Source of the DNA: RGIG5612 sp017511185 | Lineage (GTDB): Bacteria > Bacillota > Clostridia > Lachnospirales > Lachnospiraceae | Assembly (NCBI GenBank): GCA_017511185.1 | Contig: JAFWLF010000085.1 | Span: forward strand, 62,001 to 126,000 | Direction of reading: 5' to 3' | Length of the DNA stretch: 64,000 nt | Shown: one piece after another, positions 32,688-41,603 of the stretch | Layout: each line of letters starts with the position of its first letter | Numbering within the stretch: the first letter of the stretch is position 1 | Position numbers and translations under genes: made by a program | Notes under the pieces: model-generated | What the model saw: only the letters and a program-made list of their open reading frames with translations | Told to the model about the DNA's origin: nothing | Database searches by the model: none

Positions 32688-34816
32688 GACTCTACCTCGG
32701 CTTTTTCAATACGGCAGCGCAGCTGTTTAAAACCCGGAAATCCCGAATATGGATCCAGGAACGTGTTTGACAGCAGCAGGTTGACATTTGCTTCTTCGTA
32801 TCCGTGATACAGATTGACCTGACCCTGAAGTGCAATTGCGGATAGATTTGCTTTCACTTTGATCTTATTAACGGCAGAAATCAGATAAATGTCATCTCCC
32901 TGTTTGATGTTTAAATGTGAAGCATCTAACGGGTTGATATCTGCCATGACTTCCGGCCGAAGACTTCTCAGCCACGGAACTTTGTGGAGATGGGAGTGGA
33001 TCGCATTTGCCTGCCGTCCGCCGGATATAAGGGTGAACGGAAATTCTTCCGGGGACTCCTCGCCAAAACCGCTGTACCACTTAGGCAGCGGATCCAGATT
33101 GTGGGAGGCAGCATATTTTGCGATCACCTCGCTGTAAAGTTCGATCTTTCCGGATGGTGTTTTTAATGGTTTGGATAAAAACGGTTCCCGCTGCACACGT
33201 TCGACCGGAACCTGTTTTGCAGCCGCTTTGGCCTGATCCAGATCGACAGGTGTTTCCCGGAAGATGTGCTTGATGCAGGCATCATAGCCGGATTTCAAAA
33301 GATCATCATCCAGATTCAGTGCTTTTGCAACGCCGGCAATAATGGCAACGTCATCCCTGCTTTCATAAAGAGGTTCGACAGCAGGAGAACTGTAGAAAAT
33401 ACAGCCATTGCCGTTGGCTTTGACTTCACTTCGCTCCAGGGATGTGCAGGCAGGCAGGACGACATCTGCAAGAGAGCAGAATTCTGTCCAGAAAATATCT
33501 GTGGCTGCGATAAATTCCATTTGCTTTGCTGCTTCCACAAACTTGTCAGACTGTGGATGGATCATGGTGTTTATGCCGTGACCATAGATGGCTTTCAGCG
33601 GATAAGGATCACCACTTTCCGCCTGTCTTACAAAATCCATTAGCTGGCATTCGTCCTTCAACTCTGCCCATACAGGAAAGCGAGCCGATCCGATACGAGG
33701 CTTATTGCCCGTTGGCCTGACATCATTCAAAAACTCTTCTTCTTTGGTAACAAAACCGGCACCCATTTCCAGCCAGGAGCCATAGGAAGGATTCATACCG
33801 CCTTTTCGTGCGACATTTCCTTTCAGAATATTTAATGCAACAACAGCCCTGTGTGTCTGCAGCCCGTTGATATGGTGGCAAAGCCCATTGCTCGGCATGA
33901 TGAGGGGATTCTTTGCCTCGCCGATCAGCCGGGCAAGTTCGTTGATCGTTTCTGCCGGAACACCGGTGATCCTTTCACATTCCTCCACCGTGTATTCGGA
34001 AACCATTGCTTTGTATTCCTCAAAGCCATGGACATAGTTGTCTATAAATTCTTTATCGATCCAGTCGTTTTTGATCATGATCGCGGCAATTGTATTGGCC
34101 AGGTATCCGTCGGTACCGGATTTGATGGTGATCATGATATCGGCCTTTTGCTGGTTTGGTGTGACCCGGGTGTCGATGTTGACGACCCGTCCGCCTTTTT
34201 CCATGTAATTGAAAAAACTACGGCCACTTGGGAATTTGCTGATCATGTGGTTGGCAGACCAGCCTACCAGCAGGTCCGGCCCTCCCGCCATGTCCGCATT
34301 CATTTCATCACCAAAGGCCAGCAGGTAACTCATTACTTCGGCGGTATGACAGGTACTGGATTCTGTCATGTAGTTTTCTATACCAAAACTGAATGCAAGA
34401 CGGTGAAGCCACGGACGGTACCACTTTGGATAGCCGGTCATAAAAGCAACTGCATCTGCACCGTATTTTTCTTTTACATTGTTCAGCCCTTCCGCGATCA
34501 GGCGGAAAGCTTCTTCCCATGTGATCGGTTCAAATTCATCAGAGCCGCGCGGGCCGACCCGTTTCATCGGATGCTGGATCCGGTCTTTGCGGTAAAGATA
34601 TTGACGGTTGGCAGCACCTTTGGTGCAGAGGGAACCGTTGTTTGGACCAAATCCTTTGGTCCCTTCGACCTTGATCACTTTCCCGTCTTTCACATAAACA
34701 TCCAGCCCGCACTGCGGTCCCGGGGTGCAGATGTCGCAGACCGAATGTCTGATCTCGATCCCTGTTTCTTCACATGGGATCTTGGCACGCAGTAATTCTT
34801 TTACATCCTCACTCAT
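32684..34816 (-). CDS. Molybdopterin oxidoreductase of the DMSO-reductase family, catalytic subunit
   Basis: The 710-residue protein has an N-terminal [4Fe-4S] motif starting at Cys27 with spacing C-x2-C-x5-C-x27-C, wider than the usual C-x2-C-x3-C. EPITWEEAFRLIAEGL and the molybdopterin-binding segments (LVGWSANH, INTMIHPQSD, PACTSLERSEV) follow. STCHTAEV near residue 160 supplies a probable Cys ligand to molybdenum. No Tat signal is visible, so it is cytosolic. It is followed by the four-cluster ferredoxin subunit and preceded by a flavoprotein, all overlapping by four bases, giving an NAD(P)H-linked reductase or dehydrogenase. The substrate is unknown. Confidence 0.92.
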   Translation of the reverse strand: MSEDVKELLRAKIPCEETGIEIRHSVCDICTPGPQCGLDVYVKDGKVIKVEGTKGFGPNNGSLCTKGAANRQYLYRKDRIQHPMKRVGPRGSDEFEPITWEEAFRLIAEGLNNVKEKYGADAVAFMTGYPKWYRPWLHRLAFSFGIENYMTESSTCHTAEVMSYLLAFGDEMNADMAGGPDLLVGWSANHMISKFPSGRSFFNYMEKGGRVVNIDTRVTPNQQKADIMITIKSGTDGYLANTIAAIMIKNDWIDKEFIDNYVHGFEEYKAMVSEYTVEECERITGVPAETINELARLIGEAKNPLIMPSNGLCHHINGLQTHRAVVALNILKGNVARKGGMNPSYGSWLEMGAGFVTKEEEFLNDVRPTGNKPRIGSARFPVWAELKDECQLMDFVRQAESGDPYPLKAIYGHGINTMIHPQSDKFVEAAKQMEFIAATDIFWTEFCSLADVVLPACTSLERSEVKANGNGCIFYSSPAVEPLYESRDDVAIIAGVAKALNLDDDLLKSGYDACIKHIFRETPVDLDQAKAAAKQVPVERVQREPFLSKPLKTPSGKIELYSEVIAKYAASHNLDPLPKWYSGFGEESPEEFPFTLISGGRQANAIHSHLHKVPWLRSLRPEVMADINPLDASHLNIKQGDDIYLISAVNKIKVKANLSAIALQGQVNLYHGYEEANVNLLLSNTFLDPYSGFPGFKQLRCRIEKAEVES

Positions 34817-36090
34817 GATTCTTTGTCTCCTAGTAAATTGATCAACTCCGCAGGCAGCCCTTCCGCAAGAAGCATGCCCCTTTGTGCCGGGGTCAGAGTG
34901 CTTTCGCCATGCAAAAGGCGTTTTGTCAGATGGCTCTTCAGGATGCCGCTGATCCTGTACTGCCCGAATATATTTATACTGTTCAGCCGGCCTGCGTCCA
35001 TACAGACTTCTACCAGGAAGTCTTTTCCTGTAAACCGCCGGTGTTCTCCCGGAAGGGAAATGTCTCCCAGACTGATAAAATCCATATCCATAAAATGCGT
35101 AATATTATGAAGGATATTTCCGTAGTAAACAGCTTCTTTGCCTGCCATGTTTTTGCCCGCGCACTCTCCCTGCGCTCCGGCATTTGCCCAGAGGCCGATC
35201 ACGGAAGTTTCTCCGGTCTGAAGGTTCTTTCCTTCACAGCAGTCGCCCGCCGCAAAAATGGCGGGAACATTTGTCTGCATCTGTTCATTAACAATGATGC
35301 CTTTGCCGATTTTTATTTCTGTTCCTTCAACGGCCTTTGTGTTAGCGACTAACTGGATATTGGCATGGACGCCGATACAAAGACAGATGCAGTCTGCCTC
35401 CAGCGTGCGCCCGTCGGAGAGTTCAACTGTATTTGACCGGATAGCAGCAACCTGCGCGTTATAGATCTGCGCGATCTTAAGATCGTTCAGTTTTGCCTGC
35501 ATCATCGCGGCGACATCCGGATAGGCGGCAAGAGGAAACAGGCCGGAGGCTCCGTCGATGAGTGTTGTCGGTATTCCCTTTCGATAAAAAATTTCGGCTG
35601 TCTTGATTCCTGCCATAGAGGCACCGATGACAACAGCCGATTTTACATTTTCTTTTTCAATATGATTTCGCAGGTTTTGTGCGTCTTTCAGTGTACGCAT
35701 CAGGAAAAATCTGCCGGCATTTTCTGTAAGGGAAGCAGGTACAACTGCGCTGGCACCTGTTGCAACAAGAATGGAATCAAAGCGCTTCCTTGTCCCGTCT
35801 GCAAGTTCTATTTCTTTTTTGGCAGCATCCACGTGCACGGCTTCTGTTTCGCTGTGCAGCTCAAGCTGAAAGTCCTTTACGATCTCTTCCATGGAACCGA
35901 ATGGAAAAGTGCCTTCCAGAGGAAGAGCATCCGATGCATAATAGGTACTCAGCATAGGATTAAATGGAGGATCCGCAGTGTCACTGTAAACAACGATCCT
36001 TCCATCCGGGTCATTTTTCCTGATCGCTTTTGCTGCATGATATCCTGCGCAGCCAAAGCCGATAATTGCATAGTTTTTCATTTCAGTCAT
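34813..36090 (-). CDS. FAD/NAD(P)-dependent pyridine nucleotide-disulfide-type oxidoreductase
   Basis: The protein (425 residues from the chosen start) has the two-Rossmann layout of this family. The FAD site is NYAIIGFGCAGYHAAKAIR at the N-terminus, the NAD(P) site is AVVIGASMAGIKTAEIF near residue 150, and the closing FAD motif is IFAAGDCCE near residue 285. The C-terminal tail (LTPAQRGMLLAEGLPAELINLL) is extended. The start is uncertain: ATG at 36090 or 36081 begins near the fold, while an upstream TTG at 36111 is also open; none has a good ribosome site. It overlaps the molybdoenzyme gene by four bases and probably feeds it electrons. The 36112-36268 gap shows no gene. Confidence 0.85.
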   Translation of the reverse strand: MTEMKNYAIIGFGCAGYHAAKAIRKNDPDGRIVVYSDTADPPFNPMLSTYYASDALPLEGTFPFGSMEEIVKDFQLELHSETEAVHVDAAKKEIELADGTRKRFDSILVATGASAVVPASLTENAGRFFLMRTLKDAQNLRNHIEKENVKSAVVIGASMAGIKTAEIFYRKGIPTTLIDGASGLFPLAAYPDVAAMMQAKLNDLKIAQIYNAQVAAIRSNTVELSDGRTLEADCICLCIGVHANIQLVANTKAVEGTEIKIGKGIIVNEQMQTNVPAIFAAGDCCEGKNLQTGETSVIGLWANAGAQGECAGKNMAGKEAVYYGNILHNITHFMDMDFISLGDISLPGEHRRFTGKDFLVEVCMDAGRLNSINIFGQYRISGILKSHLTKRLLHGESTLTPAQRGMLLAEGLPAELINLLGDKES

Positions 36091-36268
36091 TTCTTTTTCT
36101 TTGTCAAACAAGGATGATACGTTTGTTCCTATTCATTCTAGCATATTTACTTCTGTAATTCACCGTGCAGTTTTTAGTCTGTAGGATCACAAAACTGGTT
36201 GCGGGGTACTTTGACTGGCTGTATCATAAAGAAGAAACATAGGCTTTCAAACAAAGAGCTCGTTAGAA

Positions 36269-37882
36269 ATGAAGTTTAAAAGTGCAAAAAGAACTTTTTT
36301 GTTAAGAGGAAGAGATATCGATGCCTGTTCAGCTTTTCTGGAAGAGGCTTTGGATTCGAGCGGAGTAGAAAGACAGAACAAGCTGCGGATCCGTCTGACC
36401 ATCGAAGAACTGCTGCTGCGTTTCAGGGAACAGTTTGGCGAGGATCATCCATTCCAGATTTCCATGAACTGGCGGTTTGGAAACCCGAATGTGACAGTGG
36501 AGCTGGAGGGAACTAATTTCAATCCGCTTGTGAAACAGGAAAATGACCAGGAAGATTGGAACAGTTCTGTATTGAATACCCTGGGTATCCGGCCGCAGTT
36601 CTATTATTCCGGAAACCGCAACATCATCCGGATCGGCATTCCGTCGCATAAAATGAATCCGATCCTTCGGTTAGCAATTGCCCTGGCTATAGCGCTGATT
36701 GCCGGGCTTCTGATAAAGAGCTTTCTTCCGGAAGCATCCCTTACCATTCCTGGCAGCTGGCTGACGCCGGTATTTGATCTTTGGGTCCGTGGTCTGAATC
36801 TGATCTCAGGTCCGGTGATCTTTTTTATGGTCGTTACGACTGTGCTTGGCATGAAGCGGTTATCGATCAAAGGTGCGAGCAGCAAACTGATCGTAGGCAG
36901 ATATTTTCTGATCTCTGCAGCCATTGCTGTTTTTATCGTCGTCATTGCTTCTTTGATCCAGCATGTGACGGTTTCAAGCCAGCCGATCAACAATGTAACG
37001 GTTGCAGAGGTAGTGAATTTCTTTTTCCAGTTTGTACCGGCTAATATCATCAGCCCATTTATAGAGGCTAACACACCGCAGTTGATTTTTATGGCATTAA
37101 TATTAGGCGTCATGCTGAATATCCTGCGCGGGCAGGTGCCAAATCTGATCCGGATCATCAATCAGATCAACAGTGTTTGTCTTCTGATGGCAGAATGGAT
37201 CAGCTATCTGGTTCCGGTCTTTACTTGTCTTTTACTTGGAATCGTGATCATAGAAGGTCAGTTGAATCTGTTTTTAAAACTCTGGCAGCCGCTTGCTTTG
37301 TCGATTGTTTTAACTGCTTTCGTGCTGTTCTTTTCTGTAGTGAGATTATCCCTGACAAAACATGTACCAATAAAGGTTCTTCTTTCCAAAATGAAACGGC
37401 CGTTCCTGACAGCACTTCGGAGAGGCTCTATCAGCGCTTCTTACGGCGAGACGGAATACTCCTGCACAAGGCAGCTGGGTATTGACCGCGATTTTACAGA
37501 AGTCAGTCTTTCCAACGGAATCGTTCTTTATATGCCGATCAGCATTCTGGGAACACTGGTGTTTTTCGTCTGGATCGCTTCTTTGTATCAGGTCCAGGTT
37601 ACCTGGGTCTGGTATGCGATCGCCGCTTTATTTGCTGCGATCCTGATGGAAGCAGCGCCGCCGGTCCCTGGCGTCAGCCTTCTTGTTTTTATGGTGATCT
37701 TTAAAATGCTGAACGTACCGGAGGAAGCATTGATCCCGGCAATGGTCTTTGATATTCTCTTTGGAATTGTGTCAGCAGCTGCGAATCAGATGCTGCTGCA
37801 GGTAGAGATGGTGAATCAGGCAACCAAGATGGGATTGCTGAATCGGGACATATTAACGACTCCGCTCAGAAAAAAGAATTGA
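36269..37882 (+). CDS. Dicarboxylate symporter (SDF family) with an N-terminal ATPase-like domain
   Basis: The 537-residue protein is a fusion. Residues 1-125 are soluble and contain LRIRLTIEELLLRFREQFG, which resembles the N-box of GHKL/histidine-kinase-like ATPase domains, and a strand-rich continuation. Residues 128-530 form a sodium/proton:dicarboxylate symporter with about eight helices and the signature regions ISASYGETEYS and AAPPVPGVSLLVF. The symporter would import C4-dicarboxylates or acidic amino acids. The ATPase-like part may gate or sense, but its G-boxes are not evident. No clear Shine-Dalgarno precedes the ATG. It lies tail to tail with the LuxR gene. Confidence 0.82.
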   Translation: MKFKSAKRTFLLRGRDIDACSAFLEEALDSSGVERQNKLRIRLTIEELLLRFREQFGEDHPFQISMNWRFGNPNVTVELEGTNFNPLVKQENDQEDWNSSVLNTLGIRPQFYYSGNRNIIRIGIPSHKMNPILRLAIALAIALIAGLLIKSFLPEASLTIPGSWLTPVFDLWVRGLNLISGPVIFFMVVTTVLGMKRLSIKGASSKLIVGRYFLISAAIAVFIVVIASLIQHVTVSSQPINNVTVAEVVNFFFQFVPANIISPFIEANTPQLIFMALILGVMLNILRGQVPNLIRIINQINSVCLLMAEWISYLVPVFTCLLLGIVIIEGQLNLFLKLWQPLALSIVLTAFVLFFSVVRLSLTKHVPIKVLLSKMKRPFLTALRRGSISASYGETEYSCTRQLGIDRDFTEVSLSNGIVLYMPISILGTLVFFVWIASLYQVQVTWVWYAIAALFAAILMEAAPPVPGVSLLVFMVIFKMLNVPEEALIPAMVFDILFGIVSAAANQMLLQVEMVNQATKMGLLNRDILTTPLRKKN

Positions 37883-37886
37883 TCTG

Positions 37887-38669
37887 TTAACCTCGAAAGA
37901 TGCCAAACAGGCCGACACGGTTTTTCGTGCCGGTCTTTTTGTATATATTGTGGACATGTTTTTCAAATGTGGATTTGGTAATGCACAGTTCATCCTGTAT
38001 AGCAGGATCGGCAATCCCGTTTAACATCATCGTGATGATCTCTTCTTCCCTGCGGGTAAGAGCATAGTCAGCAATAAATGCTTTTGGAACGGAAAAGCCC
38101 GGCGCATTCGGATCTGTCTTAAAGCCCCGGTACCGGGTCACAAGGCGGAAAAGTTTTAACTCAATATGGACTTTCAGCAGTTCCATGATGAACAGTTCTT
38201 TTTCTGTAAAATCGCCGTCTTCTTTTCTACGGTAAAGGCCGATCATTCCCAGCTTGATATCATTGCGGACAAAGGTGGCCTGCAGGGCATAATAGAGTTT
38301 CTGCGGTTTGTAGACTTCTCTGTAAAGGGCAGAGTTCTGCCATTCTTCTTCATCCCGGGAATCTGTTGCACGAAAAACGCTGCTCCAGGGAGCTTCCATA
38401 TATTCCCACCAGATAGAACGGTAATTTCCTTCTACAAATCTTGATTCATCAAAGGTTTCATCCTCCTGGCCGGAGAAATAAGGTTCATCATAAATAAACT
38501 CATTGTTGAGCGATGTGACCCTGAGCGCCATCGCTTTTCGAAAGGGGATGATGGTTTTGATTTGTGACAGGAGGATCCGGGAAAGGTCGGAAAAGGAATC
38601 GCAAAGATTGATCCGATAGATCACCTGCGAAATATAGGAACTTTCTTTTGTGGATAAGGTTACTGCCAT
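37887..38669 (-). CDS. LuxR-type transcriptional regulator with a GAF-like sensor region
   Basis: The 260-residue protein has an N-terminal region of alternating helices and strands resembling a GAF or related ligand-sensing fold. A C-terminal LuxR helix-turn-helix follows (YALTRREEEIITMMLNGIADPAIQDE, then CITKSTFEKHVHNIYKKTG). The frame stays open far upstream across the CoA-transferase gene. The ATG at 38669, behind GGGGGCAGAAAG, is the sensible start. It is divergent from the CoA-transferase operon, and the inverted repeats between them are likely its binding sites. It probably controls that operon and perhaps the symporter. Confidence 0.85.
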   Translation of the reverse strand: MAVTLSTKESSYISQVIYRINLCDSFSDLSRILLSQIKTIIPFRKAMALRVTSLNNEFIYDEPYFSGQEDETFDESRFVEGNYRSIWWEYMEAPWSSVFRATDSRDEEEWQNSALYREVYKPQKLYYALQATFVRNDIKLGMIGLYRRKEDGDFTEKELFIMELLKVHIELKLFRLVTRYRGFKTDPNAPGFSVPKAFIADYALTRREEEIITMMLNGIADPAIQDELCITKSTFEKHVHNIYKKTGTKNRVGLFGIFRG

Positions 38670-38736
38670 CTTTCTGCCCCCTGATCGAATCCTTACCTCA
38701 ATTATAAGAACATTCATTTCGGAAAACAAGTGAAAA

Positions 38737-38785
38737 AATAGAAGTTTTCTTCTATTATTGCTGAAAACAGGTATAAAAATAGAAG
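38737..38785. promoter_or_regulatory. Candidate LuxR operator cluster
   Basis: AATAGAAG-TTTT-CTTCTATT (38737-38756) is a perfect 8-bp inverted repeat with a 4-base centre. A third half-site, AATAGAAG, recurs at 38778-38785, 41 bases further. The cluster lies between the divergent LuxR and CoA-transferase genes and overlaps the region where the operon promoter must be. Confidence 0.6.
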
Positions 38786-38873
38786 CGTCAAGCCATTTCA
38801 AAAAGAAAAGAAAAAAGATATACTTGAGCACAAGGAAAGGTATTGTTTTATTTTGGAAAGGGGAAAATAAATT

Positions 38874-40427
38874 ATGGCAAAGATCATTACTGCAAGAGAA
38901 GCAGCACAGCTGATCCCGGACGGGGCAACTGTTGCCTGCGGAGGCATGGGACTTTCCGGTTGGGCAGAAGAAATTGGATGCGCGATCCGGGATAATTTTA
39001 AAGAGACCGGTCATCCTTGCAACCTGAGTATCAAACAGGGAAGCGCTATGGGCGACTGGAAAGAGCGGGGTATCACCCGGCTGGGCGAAGCAGGTCCTGG
39101 CCTGGTAACAAAATGGAGTGCAGCGCACGTTGGAAGTGCTTTTTCTCTGAATAAGCTGGCAGTGGATAATCAGCTGGAATGCTGGTGCCTGCCGCAGGGT
39201 GTCATTGTAAATCTCTGGAGAGAGATTGCTGCAGGACGTCCGGGTATGCTCACCAAAGTCGGACTGGGCACATTTGTGGATCCGCGTCTGGAAGGCGGCC
39301 GGATGAACGATGTGACAAAAGAGGATATCTGTAAACTGGTCGAGTTTGAAGGAGAGGAATATCTTTTCTACAAATCCTTCCAGGTAGATGTTGCGATCCT
39401 CCGCGGCACAACTGCAGATGAAAACGGCAACGTGACATTTGAGCATGAGTCCGTGCTGAACGAAGGACTTTCTATCGCAGAAGCAGTCAAGCACTGCGGC
39501 GGTATTGTTATCGTTCAGGTGGAATATATCGCAAAAGCAGGAACCCTTCATCCAAAGGATGTAAAGATCCCTGGAATCCTGGTAGACTATGTAGTGCAGG
39601 CAACAACAACAGATGCCTGCTGGCAGACCGAAGGCGTTTACTATGAACCTGCTTTCTGCGGCAACGTGAAGAAACCGGTCGATCGTATCAAACCGATGGA
39701 TCTTTCCGAACGTAAAGTCATCTGCCGCCGCTGCGCAGCAGCTCTGAAGAAAGGAAACGTAGTTAATCTGGGAATCGGTATGGCAGCAGATACAGCAGCC
39801 ATCGTTGCAGAGGAAGGCTACATTGATGATATCGTTCTTAGTACAGAGTCCGGTATGGTTGGCGGTGTTCCGGCAGCACTTCCAAACTTCGGCAGTGCAT
39901 GGAATCCGGATGCGATCATGACACATAATGATATGTTCGATCTGATCGACGGCGGAAACCTGGATGTAACAGTACTGGGTATCGGAGAGATCGATGAAAA
40001 AGGCAATAACAATGTGTCCAAGTTTGGTCCTTCTCTGACCGGCCCTGGCGGTTTCATCAACATCACCAGTGCAACGAAAACAGTTATTTTCTGCGGAACC
40101 TTTATGGCAAAAGGAAAATATAAGATCGGCGACGGAAAACTGGAGATCGTACAGGAAGGAAAGATCCGTAAGTTTGTAAAGAATGTGGAACAGATCACAT
40201 TCTCTGCTGAGAAGGCACCGAAAGATCAGAATGTCCTTTATATTACGGAACGCTGCGTATTCAAGCTGATCGACGGAAAACTGACACTGATCGAAATTGC
40301 TCCGGGAATCGATCTGGAAAAAGATATTCTTGCGAATATGGATTTCAAACCGGAGATTGCAAAAGATTTGAAAGTCATGGATGAAGGCATGTTCCGTGAA
40401 ACATGGGGCGGCCTGACACTGGAATAA
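38874..40427 (+). CDS. Acyl/propionate-type CoA-transferase
   Basis: This enzyme moves CoA between carboxylic acids, activating a substrate without ATP. The 517-residue single chain unites the alpha and beta halves of family I transferases, starting ITAREAAQLIPDGATVACGG. The second half carries the catalytic Glu in STESGMVGGVP near residue 324. The GLSGWAEE and GIGMAADTA glycine loops are present. The ribosome site is GAAAGGGGAAA. It heads an operon with acyl-CoA dehydrogenase and EtfBA, so it should charge a carboxylic acid for reduction or oxidation at the alpha-beta bond. Confidence 0.9.
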   Translation: MAKIITAREAAQLIPDGATVACGGMGLSGWAEEIGCAIRDNFKETGHPCNLSIKQGSAMGDWKERGITRLGEAGPGLVTKWSAAHVGSAFSLNKLAVDNQLECWCLPQGVIVNLWREIAAGRPGMLTKVGLGTFVDPRLEGGRMNDVTKEDICKLVEFEGEEYLFYKSFQVDVAILRGTTADENGNVTFEHESVLNEGLSIAEAVKHCGGIVIVQVEYIAKAGTLHPKDVKIPGILVDYVVQATTTDACWQTEGVYYEPAFCGNVKKPVDRIKPMDLSERKVICRRCAAALKKGNVVNLGIGMAADTAAIVAEEGYIDDIVLSTESGMVGGVPAALPNFGSAWNPDAIMTHNDMFDLIDGGNLDVTVLGIGEIDEKGNNNVSKFGPSLTGPGGFINITSATKTVIFCGTFMAKGKYKIGDGKLEIVQEGKIRKFVKNVEQITFSAEKAPKDQNVLYITERCVFKLIDGKLTLIEIAPGIDLEKDILANMDFKPEIAKDLKVMDEGMFRETWGGLTLE

Positions 40428-40442
40428 CAAAAGGAGGCAAAA

Positions 40443-41585
40443 ATGATTCTGGATCAGAAACATGCGAGGTTTCAGAAACTGTGCAGACAGTTTGCAGAAA
40501 CCGAATTTACCAAAGAACTTCTGGATAAGCTGGAAGAAACCGGAGACTTTGACTGGGATATTTTCAAAAAAATGGCAAAGTATGGTTTCTGCGGCGTGAA
40601 GATTCCTAAAGAGTATGGCGGAGCAGGTGGAGATTATCTTTCCTACGCCATCTTAGTGGAAGAGTTTGCACGTGTGTCACCGGTATTATCCATCTACGCA
40701 AACACTTCGAACTCTCTGGGCGGCGGACCGCTGATGCTGGCCGGAAGCGAAGAGCAGAAACAGAAATATCTTCCGCCGGTAGCAAGAGGCGAACAGATCA
40801 TGTCCTTTGCACTGACAGAGCCGGGAGCAGGTTCTGATGCAGGCGGCACAACGACCCGTGCCGTAGAGCAGGAAGATGGCAGCTTTATCTTAAACGGCCG
40901 TAAAACATTTATCAGCGGCGCTCCGATGTCTGACTACTGCATCGTTTTTGCAAAGACAGATCCAAGCCAGAAAGGAAGCCGCGGTATTTCCATGTTTGTA
41001 CTGGATATGCATCTTCCGGGCGTTTCTCTTGGAAAGCCTGAGCATAAGATGGGTATCAAAGGCTACCCGACCTGCGACGTGATCATGGAAGATGTTCATG
41101 TTCCGGCAGATGCTCTGGTGGGAAAGAAAGATAAAGGCTTCGGCTATGCTATGCAGACCTTAGACGGCGGCCGTCTTGGTATGGCAGCACAGGGTGTCGG
41201 CATTGCACAGGGATGTCTGGAAGAAGCTGTGAAGTATGCAAAAGAAAGAAAGCAGTTCGGTCGTCCGATCGCTAACTTCCAGGCTATCAGCTTTATGCTG
41301 GCTGATATGGCAACAGAGACAGAAGCAGCAAGACAGCTGGTCTATCATGCAGCAGAGCTGAAAGATGCTGGAAAAGACGCTGGCATGGCATGCTCCATGG
41401 CAAAATATTTTGCAGCAGAAGCAGCAAACCACGTAGCTTACAAAGCTGTGCAGATCCACGGCGGATACGGCTACATCAGCGAATACAAAGTAGAACGGTT
41501 CTACCGCGATGCAAGAATCGTGCCGATCTACGAAGGAACAAGTCAGGTACAGCAGATGGTCATTTCCGGCATGCTGCTGAAATAA
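40443..41585 (+). CDS. Acyl-CoA dehydrogenase
   Basis: The 380-residue flavoprotein has normal length and all signatures: FALTEPGAGSDAGGTTT near residue 120, KERKQFGRPIANFQAI near residue 276, QIHGGYGYISEYKVER near residue 338 and the catalytic Glu in IYEGTSQVQQM. It interconverts acyl-CoA and enoyl-CoA with ETF as electron partner. The following etfB and etfA genes are in the same operon, so in an anaerobe the complex may run in the reductive direction or bifurcate electrons. It starts 15 bases behind the CoA-transferase with AAAGGAGG. Confidence 0.95.
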   Translation: MILDQKHARFQKLCRQFAETEFTKELLDKLEETGDFDWDIFKKMAKYGFCGVKIPKEYGGAGGDYLSYAILVEEFARVSPVLSIYANTSNSLGGGPLMLAGSEEQKQKYLPPVARGEQIMSFALTEPGAGSDAGGTTTRAVEQEDGSFILNGRKTFISGAPMSDYCIVFAKTDPSQKGSRGISMFVLDMHLPGVSLGKPEHKMGIKGYPTCDVIMEDVHVPADALVGKKDKGFGYAMQTLDGGRLGMAAQGVGIAQGCLEEAVKYAKERKQFGRPIANFQAISFMLADMATETEAARQLVYHAAELKDAGKDAGMACSMAKYFAAEAANHVAYKAVQIHGGYGYISEYKVERFYRDARIVPIYEGTSQVQQMVISGMLLK

Positions 41586-41603
41586 GAAAGGAGGATTCGA
41601 ACA

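Noticed and set aside
38670..40463. Long minus-strand open frame joined to the LuxR gene, 858 codons in all
   Set aside because: The upstream 600 codons are the antisense of the CoA-transferase gene and are rich in Cys, Phe and Ile with no family pattern. The LuxR protein has a proper start at 38669.
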